64,000 nt of DNA from Paenibacillus_E violae. Its GTDB lineage: Bacteria > Bacillota > Bacilli > Paenibacillales > NBRC-103111. The notes beneath the pieces are model-generated. The model was not told the DNA's origin. It saw only the letters and a list, made by a program, of their open reading frames with translations, and made no database searches. Position numbers and translations under genes: made by a program. Location of the stretch: assembly GCF_032461945.1 (NCBI RefSeq), contig NZ_JAWCUD010000005.1, positions 62,001 to 126,000 of the forward strand, in the 5' to 3' direction. Within the stretch, counting starts at the first letter, position 1. Each line of letters opens with the position of its first letter. Of the stretch, positions 26,701 through 34,090 are shown one piece after another.

Positions 26701-28936
26701 TTTGGTCGCGGCGCCAGGGGCGAAGCCAGTGATCGATTTTGACAAAAAGACGGAAGGTGTCGTGCTTAGCGGGAATTACTGGCATGTGAAAGGCATTGAT
26801 TTCACTAGGTCTGCGGGCAATACCAAGGGCTTCACGGTAGGTGGAAACCATAACATTGTGGAACTTAGCCGATTTTACGATAATGGCGATACAGGTTTGC
26901 AAATTAGCCGTACCGATGAGTCCGATTCGGATAAAACGCTATGGCCGTCCTACAATCTCATTCTGAATTGTGAATCTTTTGATAATGTGGACCCATCGAA
27001 TAACAATGCCGACGGTTTTGCTGCAAAGTTGACTTCTGGTGTGGGCAACGTTTTTCGGGGAGATATTTCCCATAACAATATCGATGATGGATGGGATTTA
27101 TACACCAAATCAGGGACGGGGGCGATTGGTCCTGTTGTCATCGAGAATAGCATCGCGTATCACAATGGAACTTTAACGAACGGTACGGTAGGTGCAGGGG
27201 ATAAAAATGGCTTCAAACTCGGCGGCGAAGGCATCCATGTACCGCATGTCATCCGAAACAGCATCGCTTTTGGCAATGGTGCTTATGGCTTTGCGAGCAA
27301 CAGTAATCCGGGAGTGCGCGCGGAAAGCGGAAATATATCTTATAACAATACCAAAGGCAATCTGAACTTTACGACGTACACGGGTATTCAGACCGACTTT
27401 CGTATCGATGGTTTTACTTCCTATCAAAAGGATTTCACGGCCAAAGATAATTATCCGGCAGCCTTAAATTCTGACACCAACTATCTATTTGATGGCTCCA
27501 AAAGTGTGAACAAATCCGGCACACAGCTGACGGATGCGAATTTTGCGAGTCTGGTTCCTGCACTTCCGTATCAAAGAGATGCGGAGGGCAATATCATCAG
27601 GGGCAACTTCCTGAAGTTGGTTAGTCCTAGCCATCCATCCCGGTCGGATTCAGGGGGCGGTTCATTTTCTAGTAGCGCAGCTCCTAGCAGCACGGTGAAA
27701 GAGGTAACGGGTGGTGTTGAACTACTAGGAGTACCTACTGGAGCTACGGTAGATGGGAAAAAAGTATCAACATTTTCAATTACAGCTGATCAATTCAATA
27801 AAGCGATCGACCTTCTGAAGAAGGCGAATGGAAATACGATTATTGCTGAAGTAAAAGGCGATGGAACTGTAGCTGCTGTGGAAGTGCCTGCAAGCTCAAT
27901 AAGCGCAGGAGCGGCAGCCATGCCAAATTTGGAACTTTCGATTAGAGCAGGCGGCATGACTTACAACCTGCCTCTCAAAGCGCTGGATGTAGATGGGCTA
28001 GCGGCGAGTTTAGGGACAGATGCGGCAAATGTGAAAATTAGCATTTCCCTTGAGCAGGTAACTGGAGCAGCTGCTGATCCTATAACAGCAAAAATGAAAG
28101 AAGCAGGCGTCACGCCGCTAGCCGCACCGGTAGAGTTCAGCATCGTTGCTGAGGGCAACGGCAAGAAGGTGGCTGTCACCGATTTCGGGAGTACCTATGT
28201 CACCCGAGTGCTGATCTTGCCATCCGCGGTTGATGCTGAGCAAGCCTCAGCTGTATGGTTGAATCCGGCGACAGGGGAACTGAGCTTTGTTCCGGCGATT
28301 TTTAACGTCGTTAACGGTCAAACCGAAGTTACGATGAAACGTACGGGGAACAGTGTTTACGCTGTCGTTTCTTCGGATCAGACCTTTGAGGATCTGACCG
28401 GGCATTGGGCCAAAGCGGATGTGGAGCTGCTGGCTTCTAAATTTGTTATCAAAGGCGTTGCAGCTGGCACCTTTGCGCCAAACGCGTCCATTACGCGCGC
28501 TGAATTTGCAGCGCTGCTAGTACGCGCATTGGGATTGAATGAAGCGGGCGCCAGCACTTTCTCGGACGTACCTGCGAACAGTTGGTTTGCAGGGGCGGTT
28601 GGCGCTTCAGCAAAGGCCGGACTGATTGAGGGATTTGAAGATGGCTCGTTCGGGCCTGGTGAGCAAATCACGAGGGAGCAGATGGCGGTCATGATCACAC
28701 GTGCCATGAAGTTTGCCGGGCAGCAACCTGTGGTGATGGATGTAGCGCAGCTGGATAAGTTTGGCGACAATGCCGCCATTCATGAATGGGCGAAAGCAGC
28801 TGTCGCCGAAGCGGTTAGCGTTGGCATTGTAAATGGCGTAATGGATACGACGTTTGCGCCTGGTGCAGCTGCAACCCGCGGGGAAGCAGCGGTTATGCTA
28901 AAAAGATTGCTGCAGAAGCTGCAATTTATGAACTGA
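23777..28936 (+). CDS. Large S-layer-anchored family PL9 pectate lyase
   Basis: 1719 residues. Start is TTG with AAGGAGAG 8 bases upstream; signal peptide to about residue 25. Order of domains: N-terminal domain (about 30-235), four Ig-like (Big_3-type) repeats beginning near 241, 319, 414 and 497 (marker FDPxGL), a second copy of the N-terminal domain (about 583-815), a linker/Ig-like part, a parallel beta-helix PL9 domain (about 908-1280), a Ser/Gly linker, a beta domain and three SLH repeats (about 1535-1719). Calcium ligands Asp1079, Asp1103, Asp1104 and Asp1107 and the catalytic Lys1147 line up with Asp209, 233, 234, 237 and Lys273 of Pel9A. It cuts polygalacturonate at the cell surface for the importer upstream. 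Confidence 0.93.
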   Translation: MNKRRMISVFMSVILMFSMLPVALAADVIPWEFSAFGAGTSSINTPVPTMNADGSVTLLAKDGKLASTEEGISYYFKKLEKDANLEIRATATVGNFNSKNPPSTPNQKSFGLMLRGSFAQGSAKQSSNYIAIGGMGDKDNTPNVVQAIYKQGVTGTTSDAANTNKKLLFSGVRAPAPKEVYNFKIKKSGDAFELTVNGVTQILTVNDLFDGNDQLYAGLYVARDAEITFSNYDIKVDERVPKQLKLNTTFMKKDYFIKDNLDLTGLKVTAVYADNHEEELSLGDYLVTGFDNSVVGTNLITIYFNGQTATIPLNMKNLVVTAMDIRYKPAKTDYYPEEFFDPQGLTVLGQFNGGDVWSEMSDSQYTFSLPPAAATVSNATYTLKTPGTHTVTVRSTVTTTTYATFDVTVKNAQLTGLDIKQLPQKTQFFVGKNFDPAGLVVEAKYSDASTVRLLRSDYTLSAPDMSTAGTKEITVTYKNVPQTDKTVKFPIIVKQRTVIGSQVTGYPKTTYAIGESFDPAGLEVKAVYDSGDQELLADAQFTLDTSAFDSTNAGVYSITITPVNAAIPPTVLQVSVVEPREHEWKVIRFGQSTSNTNNTVTVVEPGKSATLVALEGGGKVTGDHDGISFYYTELDAVKDNFELSADIKVVAYAKDPHDGQESFGIMARDAIGTAGDSAVFASNIAAVGGYSGGTTKQNGTQLFVRTGVTAPNGTGSQGVQSKMLSAVKPALANTYPAANYKLTLTKTNSGFTGRLNTDKAEEIFAPDIMTVQDGDKMYVGFFTARLATIEVSGIDLKVTAAQTDAPKKEPAPAAIDPDMSLTGLTRTSTTAYSFGLKSNVSGVVTIKQGSSFLAQNAQIHAGQPLVLNTTVTANTYTNFSAAFVPDDTQYLANYGKIMKNFTVDMKTYVDNGDIYVSPAGTASGDGTINNPLDLDTAIDYVKSGQTIILLDGRYVRSAKLEIKKGNDGTADAMKSLVAAPGAKPVIDFDKKTEGVVLSGNYWHVKGIDFTRSAGNTKGFTVGGNHNIVELSRFYDNGDTGLQISRTDESDSDKTLWPSYNLILNCESFDNVDPSNNNADGFAAKLTSGVGNVFRGDISHNNIDDGWDLYTKSGTGAIGPVVIENSIAYHNGTLTNGTVGAGDKNGFKLGGEGIHVPHVIRNSIAFGNGAYGFASNSNPGVRAESGNISYNNTKGNLNFTTYTGIQTDFRIDGFTSYQKDFTAKDNYPAALNSDTNYLFDGSKSVNKSGTQLTDANFASLVPALPYQRDAEGNIIRGNFLKLVSPSHPSRSDSGGGSFSSSAAPSSTVKEVTGGVELLGVPTGATVDGKKVSTFSITADQFNKAIDLLKKANGNTIIAEVKGDGTVAAVEVPASSISAGAAAMPNLELSIRAGGMTYNLPLKALDVDGLAASLGTDAANVKISISLEQVTGAAADPITAKMKEAGVTPLAAPVEFSIVAEGNGKKVAVTDFGSTYVTRVLILPSAVDAEQASAVWLNPATGELSFVPAIFNVVNGQTEVTMKRTGNSVYAVVSSDQTFEDLTGHWAKADVELLASKFVIKGVAAGTFAPNASITRAEFAALLVRALGLNEAGASTFSDVPANSWFAGAVGASAKAGLIEGFEDGSFGPGEQITREQMAVMITRAMKFAGQQPVVMDVAQLDKFGDNAAIHEWAKAAVAEAVSVGIVNGVMDTTFAPGAAATRGEAAVMLKRLLQKLQFMN

Positions 28937-28944
28937 TCTGAAAA

Positions 28945-28969
28945 GGCGCCCGCGAGGGCGTCTTTTTTT
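28945..28969 (+). terminator. Terminator of the PL9 lyase gene
   Basis: GGCGCCC / GGGCGTC stem with GCGA loop, then seven T residues; starts 8 bases after the stop codon. Confidence 0.9.
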
Positions 28970-29020
28970 GCGGGTTGAGGCAGGTGTTAGATGCTTACAG
29001 CACTGCAGTTGCTTCTTTCA

Positions 29021-29203
29021 TTGGATGAATTCCAATAGAAAAGTCATTTGGAGGGCGGAATGGTCCGATCCTTTGGACAAATTCCAATGAGACGGGTGAA
29101 TTCGGTGCCAAATTACCTGGTTTCACCGAGTGCTGTTGGATTTTATCCAAGGAGGAGTGGAAAATACGCCCTCAAAAGGGTAGTTTCATTGGAATTCATC
29201 CAA
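29021..29203. repeat. Intergenic palindrome array, family E
   Basis: Four cores of the palindrome TTGGATGAATTCCAA (29021, 29073 forward; 29136 and 29189 inverted). Centres are spaced 52, 63 and 53 bp, and the element is symmetric about 29112. The outermost pair is an almost perfect match (CATTGGAATTCATCCAATG at the right end). It lies between the PL9 terminator and the phosphatase promoter. Confidence 0.88.
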
Positions 29204-29351
29204 TGAGTCGTACGGACGCGGCGCTTACGCATACTCCCGTGACAAGCTCTTTTTGACATCTTCACCGCCTTAAACAGGTAATTACTATGATAAAATAGAA
29301 TACTAGAGAGACTCATAGGGAAATGAAGCCTGACATCAGGGGGTACAGTAG

Positions 29352-30062
29352 ATGAAAAGAACATTAGTCGTAAGCGATATCCATGGTTGTTTGGAGGAAT
29401 TCAAGCAATTACTAGTTAAAGTCAATTTCAATGCTGAGGAAGACCAACTTGTCCTGCTGGGAGACTATGTGGACCGCGGTCCGGACAGTCGGGGAACGGT
29501 AGAATACGTCATGCGCTTAGTGCGTGAAGAGGGCGCGATTGCGCTCAAAGGCAATCATGATCAGCGGTTCGTAGAAGTGCTGAGCGAGGTAGATCCATTG
29601 ACGGAGATGAAATTTTTCGAACATGGCGGTATCCAAACGTTCAGAAGCTTCTGCGGTCAGGACAATCTGGATATTAAGCAATCCAAAGAGCGGATTTTGG
29701 GGAAGTGTTTGGATCACATCACCTTTCTAAACAACCTTCCGCTTTATTATGAGGATGAGGATCATATTTATGTGCATGCCGGGCTGAATCCCGCATTCGT
29801 TGACTGGAAAACGCAGCCAGAACGGGACTTTTTATGGATTCGTGCACCTTTCGTTCAGCAGCCGACAGTTGTGAAAAAGACGGTCATTTTCGGCCACACC
29901 CCAGCCAAGGATATTCATGGCAAAGCGGATGTGTGGTTTGACCGCGATAAAATCGCAATTGACGGCGCATGCCCGTACGGCTTTCAACTCAATTGTTTGG
30001 AAATCAGGGGGAAAAACGAGTACACGACGTATTCCGTAGCCTCAAGAGGCAGCTGGAAATAG
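29352..30062 (+). CDS. Metallophosphoesterase (PrpE/bis-tetraphosphatase-like serine/threonine phosphatase)
   Basis: 236 residues with the full PPP-type metal motifs in order: SDIHGC (near 9), GDYVDRGPDS (near 38), GNHD (near 71), then HAG (near 140) and FGHTPAKD (near 177). Two metal ions at these residues hydrolyse phosphoesters; family members act on phosphoproteins or diadenosine tetraphosphate. The start at ATG 29352 has a weak GGGGGTA site. It is a single gene; the protein has no membrane part. Confidence 0.92.
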   Translation: MKRTLVVSDIHGCLEEFKQLLVKVNFNAEEDQLVLLGDYVDRGPDSRGTVEYVMRLVREEGAIALKGNHDQRFVEVLSEVDPLTEMKFFEHGGIQTFRSFCGQDNLDIKQSKERILGKCLDHITFLNNLPLYYEDEDHIYVHAGLNPAFVDWKTQPERDFLWIRAPFVQQPTVVKKTVIFGHTPAKDIHGKADVWFDRDKIAIDGACPYGFQLNCLEIRGKNEYTTYSVASRGSWK

Positions 30063-30201
30063 TCGCTGCTTAATATGGCTATTCAGATCGCTGCGCGGAA
30101 TGATCGGAGTCGTCGCCGGAGTCCTTTTTAGCAAGAAAGATCAAGAAGCAAGACGTTCAATCACGTACACTGTGGATAGCAGCAGGAGGGGGCAATAGAC
30201 G

Positions 30202-31113
30202 ATGGGCACCGAGTACGATGTGCAAATCCAGGCGACATTGGATTATATTGAAGACCACCTTGCGGAGCCTTTGTCCGTGGAGGGGCTTGCTCGTGTAGCC
30301 TGTTTCTCTGAATTCCATTTTCATAGGGTTTTTCAGAGCATGGTTGGAGAAGCGGTAATGGAGTATGTTCGGAAAAGAAGATTGGCGAGAGCCGCCTACC
30401 GAATCGCGCATACGGATCAAAGGCTGATCGATATTGCCCTCGACCACGGGTTCCAATCCCATGAGAATTTCACTCGAGCATTTAAAAAGGTGTTTGAGCG
30501 AACACCGCTCACCTATCGGAAGCAAGGTATTGTGACACCGTTATATGCCAAAGCGAATGTGCTGCAAAGGAAATTAAATCTAAGTCCCTATTTAGGAGGC
30601 ATACGCATGGAATATCAATTGAGAACGAAACCGGCTTTTAAGCTAATTGGGTACGAACTGAGGACGACTTGCAAGGATGGGCAAAATCACCGGGACATTC
30701 CTGTTTTTTGGAACACGTATCTGCAAGAGAATAAGGGAAGCCGCATAGGCAATCGCGTTCACACGGATTCACCGGTGGAGCTTGGCCTTTGCACGGATTT
30801 TAATATGGAGACTGGGGAGTTAACCTATCTGATCGGGATGGAAGCTACAAGCTTCGATGGTGTGCCTGCTGACTTGGTGTGCCGTGAGTTCCCTGAGGCC
30901 AGATATGCTGTTTTTACGACGCCCAAAGTGACCCCGGATCAATTCGTCGCCTCGATTCAGAGCACGTGGAAGTCTATCTTCGAGGAATGGTTCCCTCATT
31001 CGGGCTTGGAGCACGCAGGCGGCGTGGAGTTTGAGTGGTATGATGAGCGCTGTCATGCTGACAAGCATGATCAGATCCAGATTGACATCTACATTCCGGT
31101 AAAAGATAAATAA
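30202..31113 (+). CDS. AraC family regulator with GyrI-like effector-binding domain
   Basis: 303 residues. The AraC DNA-binding domain comes first (residues about 8-105: LSVEGLARVACFSEFHFHRVFQSMVGE and LIDIALDHGFQSHENFTRAFKKVFERTPLTYRK). The GyrI-like domain that binds small effectors follows (about 135-303: FKLIGYELRTTC...YAVFTTPKVTPDQFVASIQSTWKSIFEEW). This is the Rob/BmrR-like architecture of multidrug or stress response activators. RBS AGGAGGGGG. No obvious target gene is next to it; 140 bp upstream of it are non-coding. Confidence 0.93.
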   Translation: MGTEYDVQIQATLDYIEDHLAEPLSVEGLARVACFSEFHFHRVFQSMVGEAVMEYVRKRRLARAAYRIAHTDQRLIDIALDHGFQSHENFTRAFKKVFERTPLTYRKQGIVTPLYAKANVLQRKLNLSPYLGGIRMEYQLRTKPAFKLIGYELRTTCKDGQNHRDIPVFWNTYLQENKGSRIGNRVHTDSPVELGLCTDFNMETGELTYLIGMEATSFDGVPADLVCREFPEARYAVFTTPKVTPDQFVASIQSTWKSIFEEWFPHSGLEHAGGVEFEWYDERCHADKHDQIQIDIYIPVKDK

Positions 31114-31230
31114 CAGCTTGTAAACAAAATAACCATCATTTGTAATCGAAATGCAATCTTGTTTTCATCTGGGATTAAGGTTCGGGACCTATAATGAAAT
31201 TCGACCCCCTTTTAATATATATATACTTAA

Positions 31231-31262
31231 GACCCGCAGCCCGTTGCTGTGGGTCTCTTTTT
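31231..31262 (+). terminator. Terminator after the AraC/GyrI gene
   Basis: GACCCGCAGC / GCTGTGGGTC hairpin with a short loop, followed by TCTTTTT. It lies between convergent genes. Confidence 0.75.
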
Positions 31263-31273
31263 GTCTACTCCGG

Positions 31274-32041
31274 TTAAAAGGATACGGACAGATAGCTCAG
31301 CGAGCCGACTTCATAGCTGCGGTGGATGACTTGAGGCGTACGAGCCGGGTCGCCGCTGCCCATTGCGATATAGAGCGGGATGAAGTGCTCTGGCCGAGGA
31401 ACAGCCATGCGCGCATGAGGGGCTTCGGCAGCGTAGTTGAACAACGCGTTCAGGTTCTGAGCGCTCATGTTCTCCACGAGCCAATCGTCAAAAGCGACGG
31501 CCCAAGCATCCGGCTCCGTGGCTTCCCAGTTGAGCGCGCGCAGATTGTGCACGGTGGCGCCGCTTCCGATAATCAGGATATCTTCCTGATCGAGGCCGCG
31601 CAGCGCTTCCCCAATGCGATACTGCTCAGCAGGTGGCAGGTAGGGGTTCACGGACACCTGGATCACGGGGCAGACAGGTGTAGGGAACATGCGCAGCAGA
31701 GGCACCCAAGAGCCGTGATCCAGTCCACGCTGGGCGTCCAAGTTCACTTGGATGCCTTTGGCTTGGAAGCGCTCGGCAAGCTGAGCGGCGAGCGCTTTGC
31801 TGCCTTTTGCCGGGTACTTGATTTGGAATAGCTCCTTCGGAAAGCCGCCGAAATCATAGATGGTATCATAGACATCGTCGGTGGAGGAGATGGTAAGGAC
31901 TTCTGTTTCCCAGTGAGCCGTAAAAATTACGATGGCTTTGGGTGAAACCTTTTTGCCATAGTCCAAAAGGAATTCGGTGCACGCTGTATCTTGAATAGCC
32001 ATCATGGGGGACCCATGCCCAACAAATATAGGTGATATCAT
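31274..32041 (-). CDS. DODA-type extradiol dioxygenase-like protein (LigB family)
   Basis: 255 residues. Family motifs: MISPIFVGHGSPMMAI (first His), VIFTAHWE (second His), GLDHGSWVPL and IIGSGATVHNLR (His), and RPEHFIPLYIAMG near the C-terminus. The class III extradiol dioxygenase fold of E. coli YgiD and plant DOPA dioxygenase binds one metal through these His residues. Physiological substrate unknown; YgiD opens L-DOPA. Upstream at 32064-32150 there are several TTACNNNNNGTAA-like dyads, which suggest control by a MarR or HxlR repressor not encoded beside it. Confidence 0.9.
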   Translation of the reverse strand: MISPIFVGHGSPMMAIQDTACTEFLLDYGKKVSPKAIVIFTAHWETEVLTISSTDDVYDTIYDFGGFPKELFQIKYPAKGSKALAAQLAERFQAKGIQVNLDAQRGLDHGSWVPLLRMFPTPVCPVIQVSVNPYLPPAEQYRIGEALRGLDQEDILIIGSGATVHNLRALNWEATEPDAWAVAFDDWLVENMSAQNLNALFNYAAEAPHARMAVPRPEHFIPLYIAMGSGDPARTPQVIHRSYEVGSLSYLSVSF

Positions 32042-32063
32042 CGTTATCGCTCCTCGTATAGTT

Positions 32064-32155
32064 ACATTTAATAACCTAGTTACTTTATGTAACTTATATT
32101 ACGCGCAAGTGTCTATCTGGTCAAGTAAGTTATTTACTTTTTGTAAGTTTAGTGG
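32064..32155. promoter_or_regulatory. Candidate repressor sites upstream of the dioxygenase
   Basis: AT-rich stretch with TAGTTACTTTATGTAACTTA near 32078, followed by GTAACTTATATTAC and, 35 bp on, AAGTTATTTACTTTTTGTAA. Repeated GTAAC/GTTAC half-sites suggest a dimeric repressor. The assignment is weak. Confidence 0.35.
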
Positions 32156-32367
32156 GAGGGAAGGGAGTCATCTCAGGGATAGTATGGCCTTCTTAGCTGA
32201 GAACCTTTCAAGAAATGCCTTCGTACCCTACAACGTTGCGCACGGTAGCCTTTCCAGCTACCTCAGCTGAACCTTCTACATGGAGAGTCAAGCTGTAACT
32301 GGGCACAGGAGTAGATAGATTACTTTGAGTTAGCGCCCCTGCCCCTATAGATCCACTTTTGCCTTCA

Positions 32368-32549
32368 TTGCACAAACTGCAACCTAGAGAGGTGATCTGG
32401 GCAAGTTAAGGCATTTACATTGCACAAAGTACATTCAGTTTCATCCCAAAAGGGCTGAAACTGGGGATTTTTCTTCCCTGCGTTGTACAAAGTGCAATGT
32501 AAAGTAGTGATTGGGGCAAATACCAGCGGCTACAATGTACAAAGTACAA
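32368..32549. repeat. Intergenic palindrome array, family D
   Basis: Four cores of TTGCACAAAGTGCAA type centred at 32375, 32427, 32490 and 32542 (spacing 52, 63, 52). The inner pair mirror each other including flanks (TTTACATTGCAC on one strand at 32414 and on the other at 32502). The outer pair shares CTTC(A/G)TTG. It lies downstream of the ArsR gene terminator. Confidence 0.85.
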
Positions 32550-32617
32550 CGAAGACTAGAGAAGACTAAGACGCAACTCGCCGTGCGCGAATCCTTGGCG
32601 CAACCCGCGCCTAAACG

Positions 32618-32649
32618 CAAAAAAACCTGGCCTAAAGCAGCCAGGTTTT
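32618..32649 (-). terminator. Terminator of the SRPBCC/ArsR operon
   Basis: AAAACCTGG / CCAGGTTTT stem with a 10-base loop; on the minus strand it ends in a run of T residues. It starts 3 bases after the ArsR stop codon. Confidence 0.85.
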
Positions 32650-32652
32650 CCT

Positions 32653-33033
32653 CTAATCGGTCGGGTCGACCAATTCCAACGCGGCAAAGGAGTTGCCGCC
32701 ATCCTCGTCGTCGGACTCGACGAATCTTTTGAGTGCGTTTAATTTGTTTTCCCAATAACGCTCATAATAGGAAAGCCAGCGCTTGAGCTCCATTAGCGGC
32801 TCCGCTTCCAGCCTGTAGCGGGTTTCGCGGCCGACTTTCCGCTCTTTCACCAGCCCCGCATCGGCCAGGATGCGCAAATGCTTGGACACCGCGGTGCGGC
32901 TCATCGGAAAATGACCGGAAATCACGGTCACAGGGAGCTCCTGCTCACGAAGCAGCTTTAGCACCTGCCGGCGCGTGGGATCGGCTATCGCTTGAAACAC
33001 ATCATGTTTCTGCGAGGGGGAGGGGGCTGACAT
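32653..33033 (-). CDS. ArsR family repressor
   Basis: 126 residues. Winged helix-turn-helix near the N-terminus (DVFQAIADPTRRQVLKLLREQELPVTVISGHFPMSRTAVSKHLRILADAGLVKERKVGRETRYRL), then the WLSYYERYWENKLNALKRFVE helix of the subgroup that partners AHSA1 proteins. No metal-binding Cys cluster, so probably not a metal sensor. Its start codon lies 1 base from the stop of the SRPBCC gene, so it is the downstream gene of the pair, the reverse of the usual order. Confidence 0.92.
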   Translation of the reverse strand: MSAPSPSQKHDVFQAIADPTRRQVLKLLREQELPVTVISGHFPMSRTAVSKHLRILADAGLVKERKVGRETRYRLEAEPLMELKRWLSYYERYWENKLNALKRFVESDDEDGGNSFAALELVDPTD

Positions 33034-33034
33034 C

Positions 33035-33457
33035 TTAAGCCTCGATGTAGGCCGTAAGTTTCTTCGCGATACCAGTCCAGCCGTTCGCCATCATCTCGCG
33101 TACAACGGAATGAGGTTGGTTGAATTCCGTAACTTTGTCCGCATCCCAACCAGAGTGGATGAGAGTGAATTCTGTTTTGCCATCCACATCTTTCAATTCA
33201 AATGTAAGCGACCAGTCTTTACCCCATGCAAAAGAAAGGCGGTTAGGCGGTGTAACGTCCGTAACTTTGCAAGGGGAGTTGCCGAAAGGTCCGGCTTCCA
33301 AGTGAAATTCATACCCGGCCTCCGGTTTGAAATTATTCGGCATGAACCAAGCCGCGATGCCCTCGGAAGTCGCAACGGCATCCCATACTTTTTGAATCGG
33401 CGCGTTAAAAACGACAGTTTGTACAATGTCCGGTAGTGTGTTTGTTTGATTGCTCAT
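33035..33457 (-). CDS. SRPBCC (AHSA1-like) domain protein
   Basis: 140 residues: DIVQTVVFNAPIQKVWDAVATSEGIAAWFMPNNFKPEAG at the start and a C-terminal helix VREMMANGWTGIAKKLTAYIEA. Same fold as the 7068 and 60296 proteins but not close to them. Upstream AGGAATTTT site. It is followed without a gap by the ArsR gene, so the repressor is translated from the same message. Confidence 0.9.
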   Translation of the reverse strand: MSNQTNTLPDIVQTVVFNAPIQKVWDAVATSEGIAAWFMPNNFKPEAGYEFHLEAGPFGNSPCKVTDVTPPNRLSFAWGKDWSLTFELKDVDGKTEFTLIHSGWDADKVTEFNQPHSVVREMMANGWTGIAKKLTAYIEA

Positions 33458-33537
33458 TTTAAAATTCCTCCAATGAAATGATGTGTTGTTAGTTCGAATT
33501 TATTGCTGATTTTGCACTTCACTTGAATCATGTGTTG

Positions 33538-33918
33538 TTAACCCTTGCTCTTCACCTTATCCAGATGACGGAAGCGGAGTGCGGACCATGTCTCATCCAC
33601 AGCCACATTACTAACCGCACGATACTCAGAGATGCTTGAAACCAAGGTAAACAGGCTGTCACGGTTAATATTCGTCTTGACCTTCGAGCTTTGCTTCGGA
33701 TAAGTGATCCAGAACAAAGCGTCGTCTTTCAGATACTGCATCGCTTTAGGCGTCCATTCTTCAACTTCAGCTGCGTCCTTGACAAATAGCTGGACGAAAT
33801 CGTAAGACCCATTCGGCTCCCCAGGCTCTTCAATACCGAGCGCATAACCTTCGGGCGCATGGAGTACGAGAGCTCGTCCTTGCTTGTAGTGCAGCTTTTT
33901 AAGTAATGCTTCTTGCAT
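33538..33918 (-). CDS. DUF3052-like small protein
   Basis: 126 residues, soluble. An internal stretch FVQLFVKDAAEVEEWTPKAMQYLKDDALFWITYPKQSSKVKTNINRD is split here as FVQLFVKDAAEVEEW, then LFWITYPKQSSKV, then TNINRD. This pattern is shared with the DUF3052-type proteins found beside ArsR and SRPBCC genes. It is the first gene of a likely three-gene operon (this gene, SRPBCC, ArsR). Two operator-like palindromes lie upstream at 33991-34040. Function unknown. Confidence 0.75.
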   Translation of the reverse strand: MQEALLKKLHYKQGRALVLHAPEGYALGIEEPGEPNGSYDFVQLFVKDAAEVEEWTPKAMQYLKDDALFWITYPKQSSKVKTNINRDSLFTLVSSISEYRAVSNVAVDETWSALRFRHLDKVKSKG

Positions 33919-33990
33919 CGCTTGCGCCTGCCTTTCCTTTCCATGCCTAGCTTACTTGTAGGTTGTCCTAAAAGACATTCGCTCATGAAA

Positions 33991-34040
33991 TACGAAACCA
34001 AATGGTTACATGTTGGATTATACGAAACCTTTTGGTTTCA
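33991..34040. promoter_or_regulatory. Paired operator upstream of the DUF3052/SRPBCC/ArsR operon
   Basis: Two 20-bp copies of TACGAAACC(N2-3)TGGTTNCA start exactly 30 bp apart (33991 and 34021). Each is a palindrome (GAAACC / GGTTTC in the second). The spacing places both on the same face of the helix. Best candidate binding sites for the ArsR protein encoded as the third gene, giving autoregulation. Confidence 0.6.
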
Positions 34041-34053
34041 CGTCAAGAGGAAA

Positions 34054-34088
34054 AAAAGCAGCTGCTCTCTATGAGAGCAGCCGCTTTT
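34054..34088 (-). terminator. Terminator of the aldo/keto reductase gene
   Basis: AAAGCAGCTGCTCTC / GAGAGCAGCCGCTTT hairpin with a short loop; on the minus strand it ends in TTTTTTTCC. Confidence 0.85.
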
Positions 34089-34090
34089 AT

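Noticed and set aside
30063..30201. Regulatory RNA or terminator between the phosphatase and AraC genes
   Set aside because: GGAGTC words repeat but do not form a stable hairpin with a T run.
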